A stretch of 64,000 bases of DNA from the NCBI GenBank assembly GCA_023715185.1, contig JAMCAN010000003.1:248001-312000 (forward strand), read 5' to 3'. This document shows, piece by piece, positions 1 through 8,957 of this stretch. How positions within the stretch are numbered: the stretch's first letter is position 1; each line of letters starts with the position of its first letter. Source of the stretch: Planococcus sp. MER TA 32b (lineage in GTDB: Bacteria > Bacillota > Bacilli > Bacillales_A > Planococcaceae). A program made the translations under genes and the position numbers. The notes beneath the pieces are model-generated. The model searched no databases and had not been told where the DNA came from. It saw nothing but the letters and a program-made list of their open reading frames with translations.

Positions 1-1287
1 GACAAAGACATGCTTGATCAGTATATCAGCCTGTTTCCTCAAGTGACATTTTTACAAGTGGAAAATTCAAAGGTCGCAATGGCGCACGTTTCGAATCATT
101 TTTACGGCAATTCACAAGACCAGCTGATCAAGATCGGAGTTACAGGCACTAACGGTAAAACCACTACAGCCACCTTCGTTTCCAGCCTTTTTAATCTTTT
201 GGGCATGCCGTGCGGATTTTTGGGCACTACCGGTATATGGTCTTCAGCCGGCAAGCTTGCTTATAAGAAAAGCACGCCAACTACACCCCTCTCTTCTGAC
301 ATACATAATATCTTTTCACAGCTGGCTTCTCAGGGGGATGTGGCAGCTGCAATGGAAGTCTCATCCATTGCGCTGGATCAGAAAAGGGTGGAAGGCATTG
401 TCTTTGATGTGGCCATCCACACGAATATTTCTGAGGAGCATATGGAATATCATAAAACTTTTACTCATTATCTCCAGTCAAAACTGGAGTTATTCCGTCA
501 GGCGAAATCGGCTGTCATCAATCTGGATGATGCCGGCATGTCTCAGGAGATTTTAGGGATTGCACAGTATCCATGCCTTACATACAGTGCAGACCCGAAT
601 TCCGGAGCGGATCTGATTTGGGGGAATTGCAGGACACTGGACGCAGGACTGGTTTTCGATTTGATCTATCAAGGTATTACAAGGCAAGTTCAAGTTCCCC
701 TCTTCGGTGAATATAATGCCGGCAATCTGACAGCGGCGATTGCCGCGGCGTTATTGGCAGGAAAGTCCATTGAAGAGATATTGTCTGTCTTGCCTGACAT
801 GCCTCAGGTGGAGGGGCGGTTCCAGGTTCTGCCCGGACCTGAAGGAAGAAAAATCATCCTTGATTATGCCCATACGCCGGTAGCCATTGATCTGGTGTTG
901 AAAGAAGCGAAAAAACTGCCGCATCGCCGGCTCATTGCGTTGATTGCGGGTATCGGGATCCGGGACTTTTCCAAGATGCCGAAAATGGCGAAAGCATCAG
1001 AAGGCAAAGCGGACACGATCATCGTAACGGTTGACCATCCAGGGTACAATGATCCCTACGATGTGGTGGATGCTGTAGTTAAAGGTTTTACAGTCCCTTA
1101 TAAGCAGGAGGTGCTGACGGCTCCATCACGGAAAGATGCCGTAATAGAAGCGTTGAAGGCAAGCGGACCGGAAGACATCGTCCTGTTGTCCAGCGGCTGC
1201 ATCAACGGAGCGCAAATCATCAAGGGCGAATATATCCCGCATTCGGATGAAGAGATTATTGAGGAATTCTTTTTACAGCAGAATTAA
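1..1287 (+). CDS. MurE-like Mur ligase (5' end outside window)
   Basis: ATP-dependent Mur ligase resembling UDP-N-acetylmuramoyl-tripeptide synthetase. The frame is open from base 1, and the visible 428 codons lack most of the N-terminal UDP-binding domain of a roughly 490-residue MurE, so the true start lies upstream. Counting from the Met at base 10, the P-loop GVTGTNGKTTT is near residue 43, followed by EVSSIALDQ, the Lys of YLQSKLELF (equivalent of the carbamylated Lys) and DYAHTP. The usual DNPR substrate motif of diaminopimelate-adding MurE is replaced by DHPG in TVDHPGYNDP, and NLTRDHLDYH is replaced by NISEEHMEYH. It may be an L-Lys-adding enzyme or a paralogue acting on another substrate. 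The family is clear; the substrate is not. Confidence 0.8.
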   Translation, partial: DKDMLDQYISLFPQVTFLQVENSKVAMAHVSNHFYGNSQDQLIKIGVTGTNGKTTTATFVSSLFNLLGMPCGFLGTTGIWSSAGKLAYKKSTPTTPLSSDIHNIFSQLASQGDVAAAMEVSSIALDQKRVEGIVFDVAIHTNISEEHMEYHKTFTHYLQSKLELFRQAKSAVINLDDAGMSQEILGIAQYPCLTYSADPNSGADLIWGNCRTLDAGLVFDLIYQGITRQVQVPLFGEYNAGNLTAAIAAALLAGKSIEEILSVLPDMPQVEGRFQVLPGPEGRKIILDYAHTPVAIDLVLKEAKKLPHRRLIALIAGIGIRDFSKMPKMAKASEGKADTIIVTVDHPGYNDPYDVVDAVVKGFTVPYKQEVLTAPSRKDAVIEALKASGPEDIVLLSSGCINGAQIIKGEYIPHSDEEIIEEFFLQQN

Positions 1288-1606
1288 TGGGTTTTATACC
1301 AGCTTTTCCTTTGGAAAAGTCGGTTCTAGGCTGTGGAAATATAATCTACTTGAATCATTTCGCCGCCTGCTGCTACATTTTGCATCTTTAAAAAAAGGAT
1401 ATACTTCTCTCAGTAAACCAAAATGTCTAACCTCTCTCTTTATAGAAAGCGATTCTGAGATATGGAGTAAAACAGCGAGACTCCCAAGGGAGCAGCGCCC
1501 TTTCATGTCTCGAAGCTAGCACAGCGATGCAGGAGCACGGGTTTCAGGAAAGCGAAGCTGATTTGCGGAATGTCGGTTGTTGAAATATATTTTTTTCATA
1601 AGACTT
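1288..1606. other. Intergenic stretch without a supported gene
   Basis: About 400 bases separate the Mur ligase from fumC. Short open frames on both strands have no ribosome site or recognisable motif. The 1470-1555 part is richer in GC and self-complementary (GACTCCC with GGGAG, CGAGAC with GTCTCG) and carries one partial copy of the dispersed intergenic repeat listed at 1521. A terminator follows at 1607. Confidence 0.6.
1521..1538 (+). repeat. Partial copy of dispersed intergenic repeat
   Basis: The core CAGCGATGCAGGAGCA recurs exactly at 35704-35719 and, inverted with one change, at 58553-58568. All copies are intergenic. Confidence 0.55.
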
Positions 1607-1640
1607 AAAGCGGCTTTTCTTATAGATAAGTCGCTTTTTC
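1607..1640 (+). terminator. Intrinsic terminator
   Basis: Arms AAAGCGGCTT and AAGTCGCTTT with a run of T. It ends transcription coming from the Mur ligase side, upstream of the fumC ribosome site. Confidence 0.6.
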
Positions 1641-1702
1641 ATGTTTTTTTGTGTTTAATAGAAGAGAAGGTTTAATTAGACATAAGAATTGGAGTGAATG
1701 GA

Positions 1703-3085
1703 ATGCAATATCGTACAGAGAAAGACACCATTGGTGAAATTCAGGTTGAAGCCGACAAAATGTGGGGAGCTCAGACACAGCGCAGTGTCCAGAACTTTGC
1801 GATCGGCACTGAGCGTATGCCGCATGAAGTGGTAATTGCGTTTGCCCAATTGAAAAAAGCGACAGCGAAAGCGAATCATAAGCTTGGGAAATTATCTGAA
1901 GCGAAGATGAAAGCGATCGAAACTGCAGCCAATGAAGTAATCGAAGGCAAATGGAATGACCATTTCCCATTGGTTGTCTGGCAGACAGGCAGCGGAACGC
2001 AGTCGAACATGAATATGAACGAAGTTCTGGCGCGCCGCGGAAACGAAATTTTAGCGGAACAGAATTCAGAAGAAAAACTTCATCCAAACGATGATGTGAA
2101 TATGTCCCAAAGTTCGAATGATACCTATCCGACAGCTATGCACGTTGCGGGCGTATTGGCTGTAACCGAAACATTGATCCCGGCTGTTCAGAAATTGAAA
2201 GCGACTTTGGCTGAGAAATCGGAGAAATTCGATGACATCATTAAAATCGGCCGTACGCATCTTCAGGATGCAACACCGTTGACATTAGGCCAGGAAATCA
2301 GCGGATGGAAGCATATGCTGGAGAAAAGTGAGCGTATGATCAGCGAAAGCGTAAATTATATGCGTGAGCTGGCTATCGGCGGTACAGCGGTAGGGACAGG
2401 CATCAACGCAGATCCGAAATTCGGCGGCTATGTGGCGGAATTCATCGAGGAAGCTGTTGGCACCGAATTCACTTCAGCTGAAAATAAATTCCATGCACTG
2501 ACAAGCCATGACGAGATGGTTTATACGCATGGAGCTATCAAAGCGCTTGCGGCGGACGCGATGAAAATCGCCAACGACGTACGCTGGTTGGCAAGCGGAC
2601 CACGCAGCGGCATCGGCGAAATCACGATTCCGGCAAACGAACCAGGAAGCTCCATCATGCCTGGTAAAGTCAACCCGACACAAAGTGAAGCATTGACAAT
2701 GGTGGCTGCACAGGTAATGGGGAATGATGCGACAATCGGTTTCTCCGCGAGCCAGGGGAATTTTGAGTTGAACGTATTCAAACCGGTAATCGCGTATAAC
2801 TTCCTGCAATCTGTCCGCTTATTGGCAGACAGCTTGGTCAGCTTCAACGATCACTGTGCAGTCGGCATTGAAGCGAATCTGGATGTTATCCAGAACCATG
2901 TGAATAATTCATTGATGCTTGTCACTTCGTTGAATCCGCATATCGGCTATGAAAAAGCGGCGGCGATTGCCAAACAAGCTCATAATGAAGGCTCGACACT
3001 GAAAGAATCTGCTGTGAAGAGCGGACATCTGACAGCCGAGCAATTCGACGAATGGGTTAAACCAGAAAACATGGTTGGCAAATAA
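1703..3085 (+). CDS. fumC: Class II fumarate hydratase
   Basis: Iron-independent fumarase that interconverts fumarate and L-malate in the TCA cycle (cytosolic homotetramer in the family). The 460 residues match the usual length (B. subtilis CitG, about 462). Visible signatures are the N-terminal [26 protein letters not shown] and the superfamily signature [11 protein letters not shown] with its mobile catalytic loop. I chose the ATG at 1703 because GGAG lies eight bases upstream; a GTG three codons earlier overlaps that ribosome site. The gene is monocistronic, with a strong terminator directly after it. Confidence 0.97.
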   Translation: MQYRTEKDTIGEIQVEADKMWGAQTQRSVQNFAIGTERMPHEVVIAFAQLKKATAKANHKLGKLSEAKMKAIETAANEVIEGKWNDHFPLVVWQTGSGTQSNMNMNEVLARRGNEILAEQNSEEKLHPNDDVNMSQSSNDTYPTAMHVAGVLAVTETLIPAVQKLKATLAEKSEKFDDIIKIGRTHLQDATPLTLGQEISGWKHMLEKSERMISESVNYMRELAIGGTAVGTGINADPKFGGYVAEFIEEAVGTEFTSAENKFHALTSHDEMVYTHGAIKALAADAMKIANDVRWLASGPRSGIGEITIPANEPGSSIMPGKVNPTQSEALTMVAAQVMGNDATIGFSASQGNFELNVFKPVIAYNFLQSVRLLADSLVSFNDHCAVGIEANLDVIQNHVNNSLMLVTSLNPHIGYEKAAAIAKQAHNEGSTLKESAVKSGHLTAEQFDEWVKPENMVGK

Positions 3086-3096
3086 TTATAGATTGG

Positions 3097-3127
3097 AGCG
3101 GCCGGAACCCTTTCCGGCCGCTTTTTA
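3097..3127 (+). terminator. Intrinsic terminator after fumC
   Basis: Perfect GC-rich stem AGCGGCCGG / CCGGCCGCT with a seven-base loop, followed by TTTTT. Confidence 0.9.
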
Positions 3128-3208
3128 TGTTCAGGGGAAGATGAAAGGGTTTATTCCCTGGCTGTCGAAGTTTATTAAACAGGTGAGAATTTAAGGAAGA
3201 GGTGCATT

Positions 3209-3862
3209 ATGCAAAAAACATTTGTGATGTCATGGAGCGGCGGTAAGGATTCCGCGCTTGCGTATTACCGGGCAGTGCTGGATGGCAATGTCCCGGTGGC
3301 TCTGCTGACGATGTTCGAGGAAGACGGTTCGAAATCGAGGTCGCATGGCCTGCCGTCCGAAATACTGGAAGCGCAGGCGGAACGGATGGGGATGCCACTG
3401 GAAATCGGAAAGGCGGACTGGAGTGATTATGAGAAGGAATTCATACGTGTGTTAAAGAATTTCAAAAGTGAAGGCATCGATATGGGAGTCTACGGTGATA
3501 TCGATCTGGAGGATCACCGGGCCTGGGTGCAGAAAGTCAGCGCGGAAGCGGATGTCGGCGTCAGCCATCCGCTATGGGGAGAACCCCGGCGCAAGCTGTT
3601 GGAGGAATTGATAAGGGAAGGATTCAAAGCCGTGATTACGGTAGTGGATACGGCGCGGATGGATCCGAAATTCCTCGGCAGGGAATTTACGATGGAATTG
3701 ATCGAAGAGCTTGAGGCATTCGGAATCGATGCATGTGGTGAAGAAGGGGAATTCCATACAGTCATAATCGACGGACCGATATTTGTCGAAGCGGTTCCTG
3801 TAGTGTTCGGCCAAGTGATCGAGGCTGGACAGCACCGGATTTTGGAAGTGAAACTTCAATAA
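3209..3862 (+). CDS. Dph6-type ATP pyrophosphatase (PP-loop) protein
   Basis: PP-loop ATPase of the diphthine-ammonia ligase family (217 residues). The pyrophosphatase loop SWSGGKDSA lies at residues 8-16. The C-terminal GEEGEFHT, near residue 177, is the conserved EGGE(F/Y)HT block of Dph6/MJ0570-like proteins. In eukaryotes and archaea this family amidates diphthine on EF-2. Bacteria lack diphthamide, so the substrate here is unknown and a literal diphthamide role is unlikely. Ribosome site AAGGAAGAGG. The next gene (GNAT) starts 14 bases after the stop, suggesting co-transcription. Confidence 0.88.
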   Translation: MQKTFVMSWSGGKDSALAYYRAVLDGNVPVALLTMFEEDGSKSRSHGLPSEILEAQAERMGMPLEIGKADWSDYEKEFIRVLKNFKSEGIDMGVYGDIDLEDHRAWVQKVSAEADVGVSHPLWGEPRRKLLEELIREGFKAVITVVDTARMDPKFLGREFTMELIEELEAFGIDACGEEGEFHTVIIDGPIFVEAVPVVFGQVIEAGQHRILEVKLQ

Positions 3863-3876
3863 GAGGAGTGGAAGCC

Positions 3877-4872
3877 ATGATTCAATTTGTAGGAGTTGAG
3901 GAGATTCATATTCGCCAGATGTCCGCTTTATTGGCAAAAAGGCATGAAGAAGAACGGAAAGTATTTCCTTATTTGCCGCAGGTTTTCGAGGAGATTGACG
4001 AAGCCGAATCCGTGATCCGCCGCCAGCTGGAAAAGCCGTATGTCAGCGGCATCGCAGCGGTAAGAGGAATCGACGTCATCGGCTACCTTTTATACGAATT
4101 CAAGGAAGACACCGACCGTGGCCGGTATGTCCATATTGGCTATGAATCCATAGCCATCAGCGATAAAGAGCATCCGAGCCTGCTGCGGCTGCTGTATGCG
4201 GACGCCGGGGCGGAATGGGTTAAACATGGCTATTTCACACATGTGCTCATGATTCCGTTAGGGCAGCGATTATTGTTTGACCAATGGCTGGAACAGGGAT
4301 TCAGTTACGAACAGAAATATGCCGTCCTGTCTTTGGAGGAATTTGAAGCCGGGGAGAAAGATGTGCCCGGCAACTTGAGAATCCGGAGAGGCAAGCAGGA
4401 AGATGCGGAACTGCTGAAAAAAGTGGCTTTATGGAATGGCATACATCAGGCTGCCGCCCCGTCCTGGCTGCCGATTACCAAAGAAACGATGGAAGCTGTC
4501 AAACGCAGTTACATGGATTTATCCGAGGATAAAGAAGCGTATCTGTGGATCGCGGAACTGGGTGAACGCGTCGCTGGGTTCCATGTCTACTTCAGGAAAG
4601 AAGAAGGGCTGAGCCTGTCCGTGCCCAGGAACTGTGCCGTGTTGCCGGCAGCTTCCACAAATCCGGATCTGCGGGGGAAAGGCATCGGCCGGGCGCTCGC
4701 AAATCACTGCTTTACGGAACTGAAAGAGGAAGGGTTCGATTATATTTATGCGGATTGGCGCACGCCCAACCAACTGGCTTCCTATTTTTGGCCGCGGCTC
4801 GGTTTTGAACCGTTCATGGTGAGGATGTCGCGAAAAATAGATTCAAGGATTGCCTGGGCGCATGGTGAATGA
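3877..4872 (+). CDS. GNAT family N-acetyltransferase (two-domain)
   Basis: 331 residues with two GNAT-like halves. The first half (residues about 1-150) is degenerate. The second (about 165-331) carries the acetyl-CoA loop NPDLRGKGIGRALANHC and the C-terminal ANQLASYFW-RLGF pattern typical of tandem GNAT proteins. It presumably acetylates a small molecule or protein amine in the cytosol; the substrate cannot be read from the sequence. Start at ATG 3877, eight bases after AGAGGAG; a GTG at 3868 overlaps that site. It probably forms a two-gene unit with the upstream PP-loop gene. Confidence 0.85.
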   Translation: MIQFVGVEEIHIRQMSALLAKRHEEERKVFPYLPQVFEEIDEAESVIRRQLEKPYVSGIAAVRGIDVIGYLLYEFKEDTDRGRYVHIGYESIAISDKEHPSLLRLLYADAGAEWVKHGYFTHVLMIPLGQRLLFDQWLEQGFSYEQKYAVLSLEEFEAGEKDVPGNLRIRRGKQEDAELLKKVALWNGIHQAAAPSWLPITKETMEAVKRSYMDLSEDKEAYLWIAELGERVAGFHVYFRKEEGLSLSVPRNCAVLPAASTNPDLRGKGIGRALANHCFTELKEEGFDYIYADWRTPNQLASYFWPRLGFEPFMVRMSRKIDSRIAWAHGE

Positions 4873-4919
4873 TATCTTTCGCGAAATCCTCAACAAATAA
4901 TTATAAATTTAAATGAAGC

Positions 4920-4945
4920 AGTTAATTTTCGGAGAAATGGGGTAA
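4920..4945 (+). promoter_or_regulatory. Possible sigma-B-type promoter of the BCCT gene
   Basis: AGTTAA, a 14-base gap and GGGTAA resemble the sigma-B pattern GTTTAA-N12-14-GGGTAT, 35 bases before the start. The -35 match is weak, so this is suggestive only. Confidence 0.3.
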
Positions 4946-4979
4946 AAATAGAGAGGACTATATATATGAGGGGGATTCA

Positions 4980-6521
4980 ATGAATAAAGAGAAATTAATT
5001 GATTACAAGATTTTCATACCGGCTATACTGATCATTGTCGCAATCAGTATACCGCTTGCGCTTTACGAAACCAGATCGCTGAATTTGCTGAATTCCATTT
5101 TCAACACAATAGTGGAAGTCTTCAGTTGGGGATATCTCTGGTATGGGGTGCTGCTGGTGGCGGCAGCCTTATTTTTCTCTTTCTCAAAATACGGAAAAGT
5201 GGTTTTAGGAAATCCGGAAGAAAAACCGCAATTTTCCCTTTTTGAGTACGCGTCCATTCTGATCGCTATGGGAATCGGTTCAACCATCATGCGTACCGGT
5301 ATGCTGCAATGGACTTCAGTTGCGAACAACCCACCGGCCGGAACCGAAGTGGGATCTCCTGAAGCGATTCTAATGGGGAATGCTTACAGCATGTTTCTTT
5401 GGGGATTTCAGGTTTTTGCAATTTTTGTGATGATAGCTCCGGCAATGGCTTACATACTGCACGTGAAAAAGCGGCCGATGATGCGCATTTCAGAAGCCGC
5501 CCGGATTATTCTTGGTGACAAGCTGACAGATGGATGGGCGGGAGTCATCCTCGACATCCTGTTCCTGCTGAGTATCTTAACGGGTGCGGCGGTGACGCTT
5601 GGGCTTGGTGCACCGATTGTTACATATAATCTTGCTGCTCTTTTAAATATCGAAGTGACATTCGGACTTACTCTCGCAGTCACAGTGGTATGGGTGCTGC
5701 TATTCTCAGCCAGCGCATATTTGGGTATAGAGAAAGGGATTAAGCGTCTGAGCACTTTCAATATTTACTTGGCTGGCGCATTCGGCCTGTTTATCTTACT
5801 CGCCGGCCCTGGTGTTTTCATCATGAATTATTTTACAGACAGTATTTCTTTCCTGTTGGGGAATTATCTTAACTTCTCGTTGAATACGGATTCGGTATAT
5901 CAAGGGGTGGCTTCGCATATTCAGAGCAATACGGTGTTCTGGTTTGCCTACAGCGCAACATGGGCCATGCTCCACAGCGTTTTTGCGGCGAAAATCTCAA
6001 GAGGCCGCACGATTAAGGAAATGATTCTTACGTATTTGCTGGCACCCACTTTAATGTCCTGGATTGCTACTGGCGTGTTGGGAGGCCTGGGTGTCCACAG
6101 ACATCTGACCGGCCAGCTTGATATCTTAAGTTTAGTGCAGGATGAGGCCCGGATGTCAGCCATCCCGCAAATACTTGGGACTTTGCCGTTGAGCGGCATT
6201 GCAGTCACTATATTCATCTTCGTATCATTGATATTCCTGACAACGACACTCGATTCGACGACATATACAATCGCTGCATACACAAGTACGAGGGATATGA
6301 GTAAATTCGAACCGCCGAGAGTCCTTCGCTTGATCATTGCCGCTATTATTACGGTGCTTGCACTCGTCTTGATGCGCATTGGCGGGTTGGCGCCTCTGGA
6401 AGTTATTTCGGGCCTTATGGGGCTTCCGATAATCCTGATAACGTTCCTCATGATTTTTGCGGCGAAAAAAATGATCGATGTGGACGAGGCATGGAAGTAT
6501 AATGTCAGAAGAAAAAGATAA
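4980..6521 (+). CDS. BCCT family transporter with divergent binding box
   Basis: Integral membrane protein of 513 residues with about 12 hydrophobic segments and the family's KISRGRTIKE loop after TM8 (residues about 340-350). The family imports betaine, choline, carnitine or related compounds driven by Na+ or H+, or by exchange. The aromatic box that normally reads WAWW..W.PF before that loop is here FAYSATWAMLHSVF, and the TM4 glycine/tryptophan stretch is replaced by MGIGSTIMRTGMLQW. Ordinary glycine betaine binding is therefore doubtful. A complete second BCCT with the canonical box is at 35807. The ribosome site GAGGGGG precedes the ATG. A five-codon frame from 4966 overlaps this start. 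Confidence 0.85.
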   Translation: MNKEKLIDYKIFIPAILIIVAISIPLALYETRSLNLLNSIFNTIVEVFSWGYLWYGVLLVAAALFFSFSKYGKVVLGNPEEKPQFSLFEYASILIAMGIGSTIMRTGMLQWTSVANNPPAGTEVGSPEAILMGNAYSMFLWGFQVFAIFVMIAPAMAYILHVKKRPMMRISEAARIILGDKLTDGWAGVILDILFLLSILTGAAVTLGLGAPIVTYNLAALLNIEVTFGLTLAVTVVWVLLFSASAYLGIEKGIKRLSTFNIYLAGAFGLFILLAGPGVFIMNYFTDSISFLLGNYLNFSLNTDSVYQGVASHIQSNTVFWFAYSATWAMLHSVFAAKISRGRTIKEMILTYLLAPTLMSWIATGVLGGLGVHRHLTGQLDILSLVQDEARMSAIPQILGTLPLSGIAVTIFIFVSLIFLTTTLDSTTYTIAAYTSTRDMSKFEPPRVLRLIIAAIITVLALVLMRIGGLAPLEVISGLMGLPIILITFLMIFAAKKMIDVDEAWKYNVRRKR

Positions 6522-6531
6522 TAATCGCACT

Positions 6532-6562
6532 CAGAGACCGGGCTTCTGTCCGGTCTTTTCTG
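6532..6562 (+). terminator. Intrinsic terminator after BCCT gene
   Basis: AGACCGG / CCGGTCT stem followed by TTTTCT, ten bases after the stop codon. Confidence 0.75.
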
Positions 6563-6586
6563 TTGGCCAACCATAAGGGTTATTTG

Positions 6587-6614
6587 TTTACATAGAGTCT
6601 GGATGTGATACAAT
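6587..6614 (+). promoter_or_regulatory. Sigma-A promoter with extended -10
   Basis: TTTACA, a 16-base gap, then TACAAT preceded by TGA (extended -10), about 30 bases before the TTG start of the lipoprotein gene. Confidence 0.6.
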
Positions 6615-6646
6615 TACGACCATTATGATTGAAAGGGGAATAAATT

Positions 6647-7411
6647 TTGACTAAGAAAATGCTATTAAGCCTGTTGATCGGTGCCTCAGTCATGGTGACA
6701 GCGGCATGCGGCAATGAGGATGACAATACGAACGAAGAAGAAACAGCAACAGAGGAACAAGCTGCGGAAGAAAATGGTGAAACAGCTGAACAGCCGGAAA
6801 TGCCGGAGCCTGATCTTGAAGGCGTACCGGACGTTGTCGCTGAAGTGAACGGCGAAGAAATCATGAAAGAGGAATTTGAAAATGCATACGTTGGCCAGTT
6901 CCAGCAAATGGCTATGCAGGCACAAATGTCCGGCCAGGAAGTTGATCAAGCGCAATTGAAAGGCCAGATCGCTGAAAGTCTGGTCAGCCAGAGACTGTTG
7001 GTTCAGGAAACTGAAAAACGTGAAATCGAAGCTTCTGAAGAAGAAGTCAATGAAACTTTAACTGTGTTGGCTGAACAAAACGGCATGGCGTCATCTGATG
7101 AATTTTTAGCCGCTCTTGAAGAGCAGGATCTTTCAGAGGAAGAAGTCAGAGACCAGGTTTCGTCACAAGTGAAAGTGGATAAATTGATCACTGAAGAAAC
7201 AGGGGACACTGAAGTTTCAGAAGAAGAAATCCAAGAGTTCTATGATCAAGTGAAAGCGCAGCAGGAAGAAATGGGCGGAGAAGAAGTGCCGCCGCTTGAA
7301 GACATCCAGTCAGAACTTGAAGCACAGCTGTTGCAGCAAAAAGAGAATGAAGCAGTACAGACATTAGTAGCGGAACTTCGAGAAGGCGCGGAAGTTACGG
7401 TCAATATCTAA
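6647..7411 (+). CDS. SurA N-terminal domain lipoprotein
   Basis: Predicted surface-anchored chaperone-like lipoprotein of 254 residues. The signal peptide ends in the lipobox VTAAC (Cys near residue 21), followed by an acidic Glu/Thr-rich linker. A SurA-N/PrsA-like helical domain runs from PDVVAEVNGEEI (about residue 60) to the C-terminus. The parvulin PPIase domain of PrsA is absent: the protein ends soon after the helical domain. A role in folding or holding exported proteins at the membrane-wall interface is inferred from the family. Start is TTG at 6647 with GAAAGGGGA upstream; no better in-frame start precedes the signal peptide. Monocistronic between a promoter and a terminator. Confidence 0.85.
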   Translation: MTKKMLLSLLIGASVMVTAACGNEDDNTNEEETATEEQAAEENGETAEQPEMPEPDLEGVPDVVAEVNGEEIMKEEFENAYVGQFQQMAMQAQMSGQEVDQAQLKGQIAESLVSQRLLVQETEKREIEASEEEVNETLTVLAEQNGMASSDEFLAALEEQDLSEEEVRDQVSSQVKVDKLITEETGDTEVSEEEIQEFYDQVKAQQEEMGGEEVPPLEDIQSELEAQLLQQKENEAVQTLVAELREGAEVTVNI

Positions 7412-7420
7412 TGAATAATT

Positions 7421-7457
7421 AAGAACCAGGCCCCAAAATGGGACCTGGTTCTTTTTT
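7421..7457. terminator. Bidirectional intrinsic terminator
   Basis: AGAACCAGG..CCC / GGGACCTGGTTCT stem flanked by A and T runs. It serves the lipoprotein gene (plus) and tcyC (minus), which converge here. Confidence 0.85.
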
Positions 7458-7469
7458 GTCTTTCTGTAT

Positions 7470-8219
7470 TTAGATCGTATCGGCATTTTGGATCAGGTTC
7501 AAAAATTGCTTCGTCCGTTCTTCTTTCGGATGATCGAAAATTTCCTGCGGTGTACCGCGTTCAATGATGCGGCCTGCATCCATGAACAGGACTTCATCCG
7601 CTACGCCTTTGGCAAAGCGCATTTCGTGCGTGACGACTACCATGGTCATTCCTTCTTGAGCAAGTTCTTTCATTACCTGCAGCACTTCACCGACAAGTTC
7701 CGGATCGAGTGCGGAAGTAGGTTCGTCAAAGAGCATCACTTTCGGTTCGAGCGCCAGGGCGCGGGCAATGCCGACGCGCTGCTGCTGGCCGCCGGAAAGC
7801 TGGAAAGGATATTCATTCATTTTTTCTTTCAGTCCGACTTTTGTCAGTAATTCTTCCGCTTTCGCACGTGCTTCAGCCCGGTCGATTTTCTGTACAGTGA
7901 CGGGACCTTCCATGACATTTTCCAAAGCGGTCATATGCGGGAAGAGGTTGTAATGCTGAAAAACCATAGCGGATTGTTTTCTGAACTCCATTATTTGTTT
8001 CTTTGGCAAAGGCTTCGAAAAATCAGCCATATGGCCGTCGATGGCCACTGTTCCAGCGGTAGGCGTTTCCAGGATATTCAAGCAGCGAAGGAATGTCGTC
8101 TTGCCGGAACCGGATGGACCGATGACTACGACAGCCTGGCCCTTTTGCACGTTGAGGTCTATGCCTTTTAAAACTTCGAGGTCCCCGAAGCTCTTATGCA
8201 GATTATTTATGGCAATCAT
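7470..8219 (-). CDS. tcyC: Cystine ABC transporter ATP-binding protein
   Basis: ATPase of a polar amino acid importer (249 residues). Walker [10 protein letters not shown] near residue 34, Q-loop VFQHYNLFP, signature LSGGQQQR, Walker [13 protein letters not shown] and H-loop VVTHEM are all intact. It is the last gene of a three-gene minus-strand operon (binding protein, permease, ATPase). The L-cystine assignment rests on the binding protein's similarity to B. subtilis TcyA. Such importers energise uptake at the inner face of the membrane. Confidence 0.88.
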   Translation of the reverse strand: MIAINNLHKSFGDLEVLKGIDLNVQKGQAVVVIGPSGSGKTTFLRCLNILETPTAGTVAIDGHMADFSKPLPKKQIMEFRKQSAMVFQHYNLFPHMTALENVMEGPVTVQKIDRAEARAKAEELLTKVGLKEKMNEYPFQLSGGQQQRVGIARALALEPKVMLFDEPTSALDPELVGEVLQVMKELAQEGMTMVVVTHEMRFAKGVADEVLFMDAGRIIERGTPQEIFDHPKEERTKQFLNLIQNADTI

Positions 8220-8252
8220 AGGAATCTCCTTTCTGAATTTATTGGGATGAAA

Positions 8253-8957
8253 TTAAGCTTTTGATACATAACGGTCGAAACGATTTTCCAGACGTCCCTG
8301 CACCAGTGAGAGAAGGAAGCAGAAAATCCAGTAAAGCAGGCCAGCCTGTGAATACAAGAGCAGGAATTCATAGTTGAAAGCAGCGATTTCCTGTGCTCGG
8401 CGGAACATCTCCGTTACGAGGATGAACGACGCAAGAGATGTATCCTTCACTAAACTGATGAATGTATTTGATAAAGGCGGTATGGAAACCCGCGATGCCT
8501 GCGGAAGGATGATCCGCTTTAATGCCTGGCTGTATGACATGCCGATTGTGTTGGCGGCTTCCCATTGGCCTTTCGGGATCGACAGGATCGCCGCCCGGAT
8601 GACTTCGGAAGCATAGGCCCCGACATTCAGGGAAAAACCGAGTATGGCTGCTGTAAAAGGTTCCAGTGTAATGCCCACAGTCGGCAGCCCGTAAAACAGG
8701 ATGGACAATTGAACCAGTAAAGGCGTCCCGCGGATAATGGAAACGTAAATCCGCGCGACGATTTGAAAGAACTTCACTGTGGAAATGCGGGCCAATGCCG
8801 TCAGCGTAGCCAAAATTAGTCCGATTGTGAATGAAATCAAAGTCAAAGGAATCGTGTACTGAATTGCTCCCTCCAACAAAGGAAGGAACGATGACTGGGC
8901 AATGTCCAGCAACCGTTCCAACCTTTCGGGATTTGTGAAAATACTATTCAAGTACAT
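8253..8957 (-). CDS. tcyB: Cystine ABC transporter permease
   Basis: Membrane permease of the HisMQ type with about five hydrophobic segments. The cytoplasmic EAA-like loop is at [20 protein letters not shown] (residues about 140-160), which contacts the ATPase. The start was placed at ATG 8957, giving 234 residues and overlapping the end of tcyA by 14 bases, a sign of translational coupling. An ATG pair at 8990 would add 11 residues but has no better ribosome site. It presumably acts as a homodimer with TcyC and the lipoprotein TcyA. Confidence 0.87.
   Translation of the reverse strand: MYLNSIFTNPERLERLLDIAQSSFLPLLEGAIQYTIPLTLISFTIGLILATLTALARISTVKFFQIVARIYVSIIRGTPLLVQLSILFYGLPTVGITLEPFTAAILGFSLNVGAYASEVIRAAILSIPKGQWEAANTIGMSYSQALKRIILPQASRVSIPPLSNTFISLVKDTSLASFILVTEMFRRAQEIAAFNYEFLLLYSQAGLLYWIFCFLLSLVQGRLENRFDRYVSKA

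Noticed and set aside
1294-1519. Open frames on both strands between the Mur ligase and fumC
   Set aside because: No ribosome site, low-complexity composition and overlap with a repeat-like, self-complementary region.
7488-8250. Plus-strand frames opposite tcyC
   Set aside because: The minus strand carries an intact ABC ATPase; the opposite frames have Phe/Leu/Cys-rich shadow composition.
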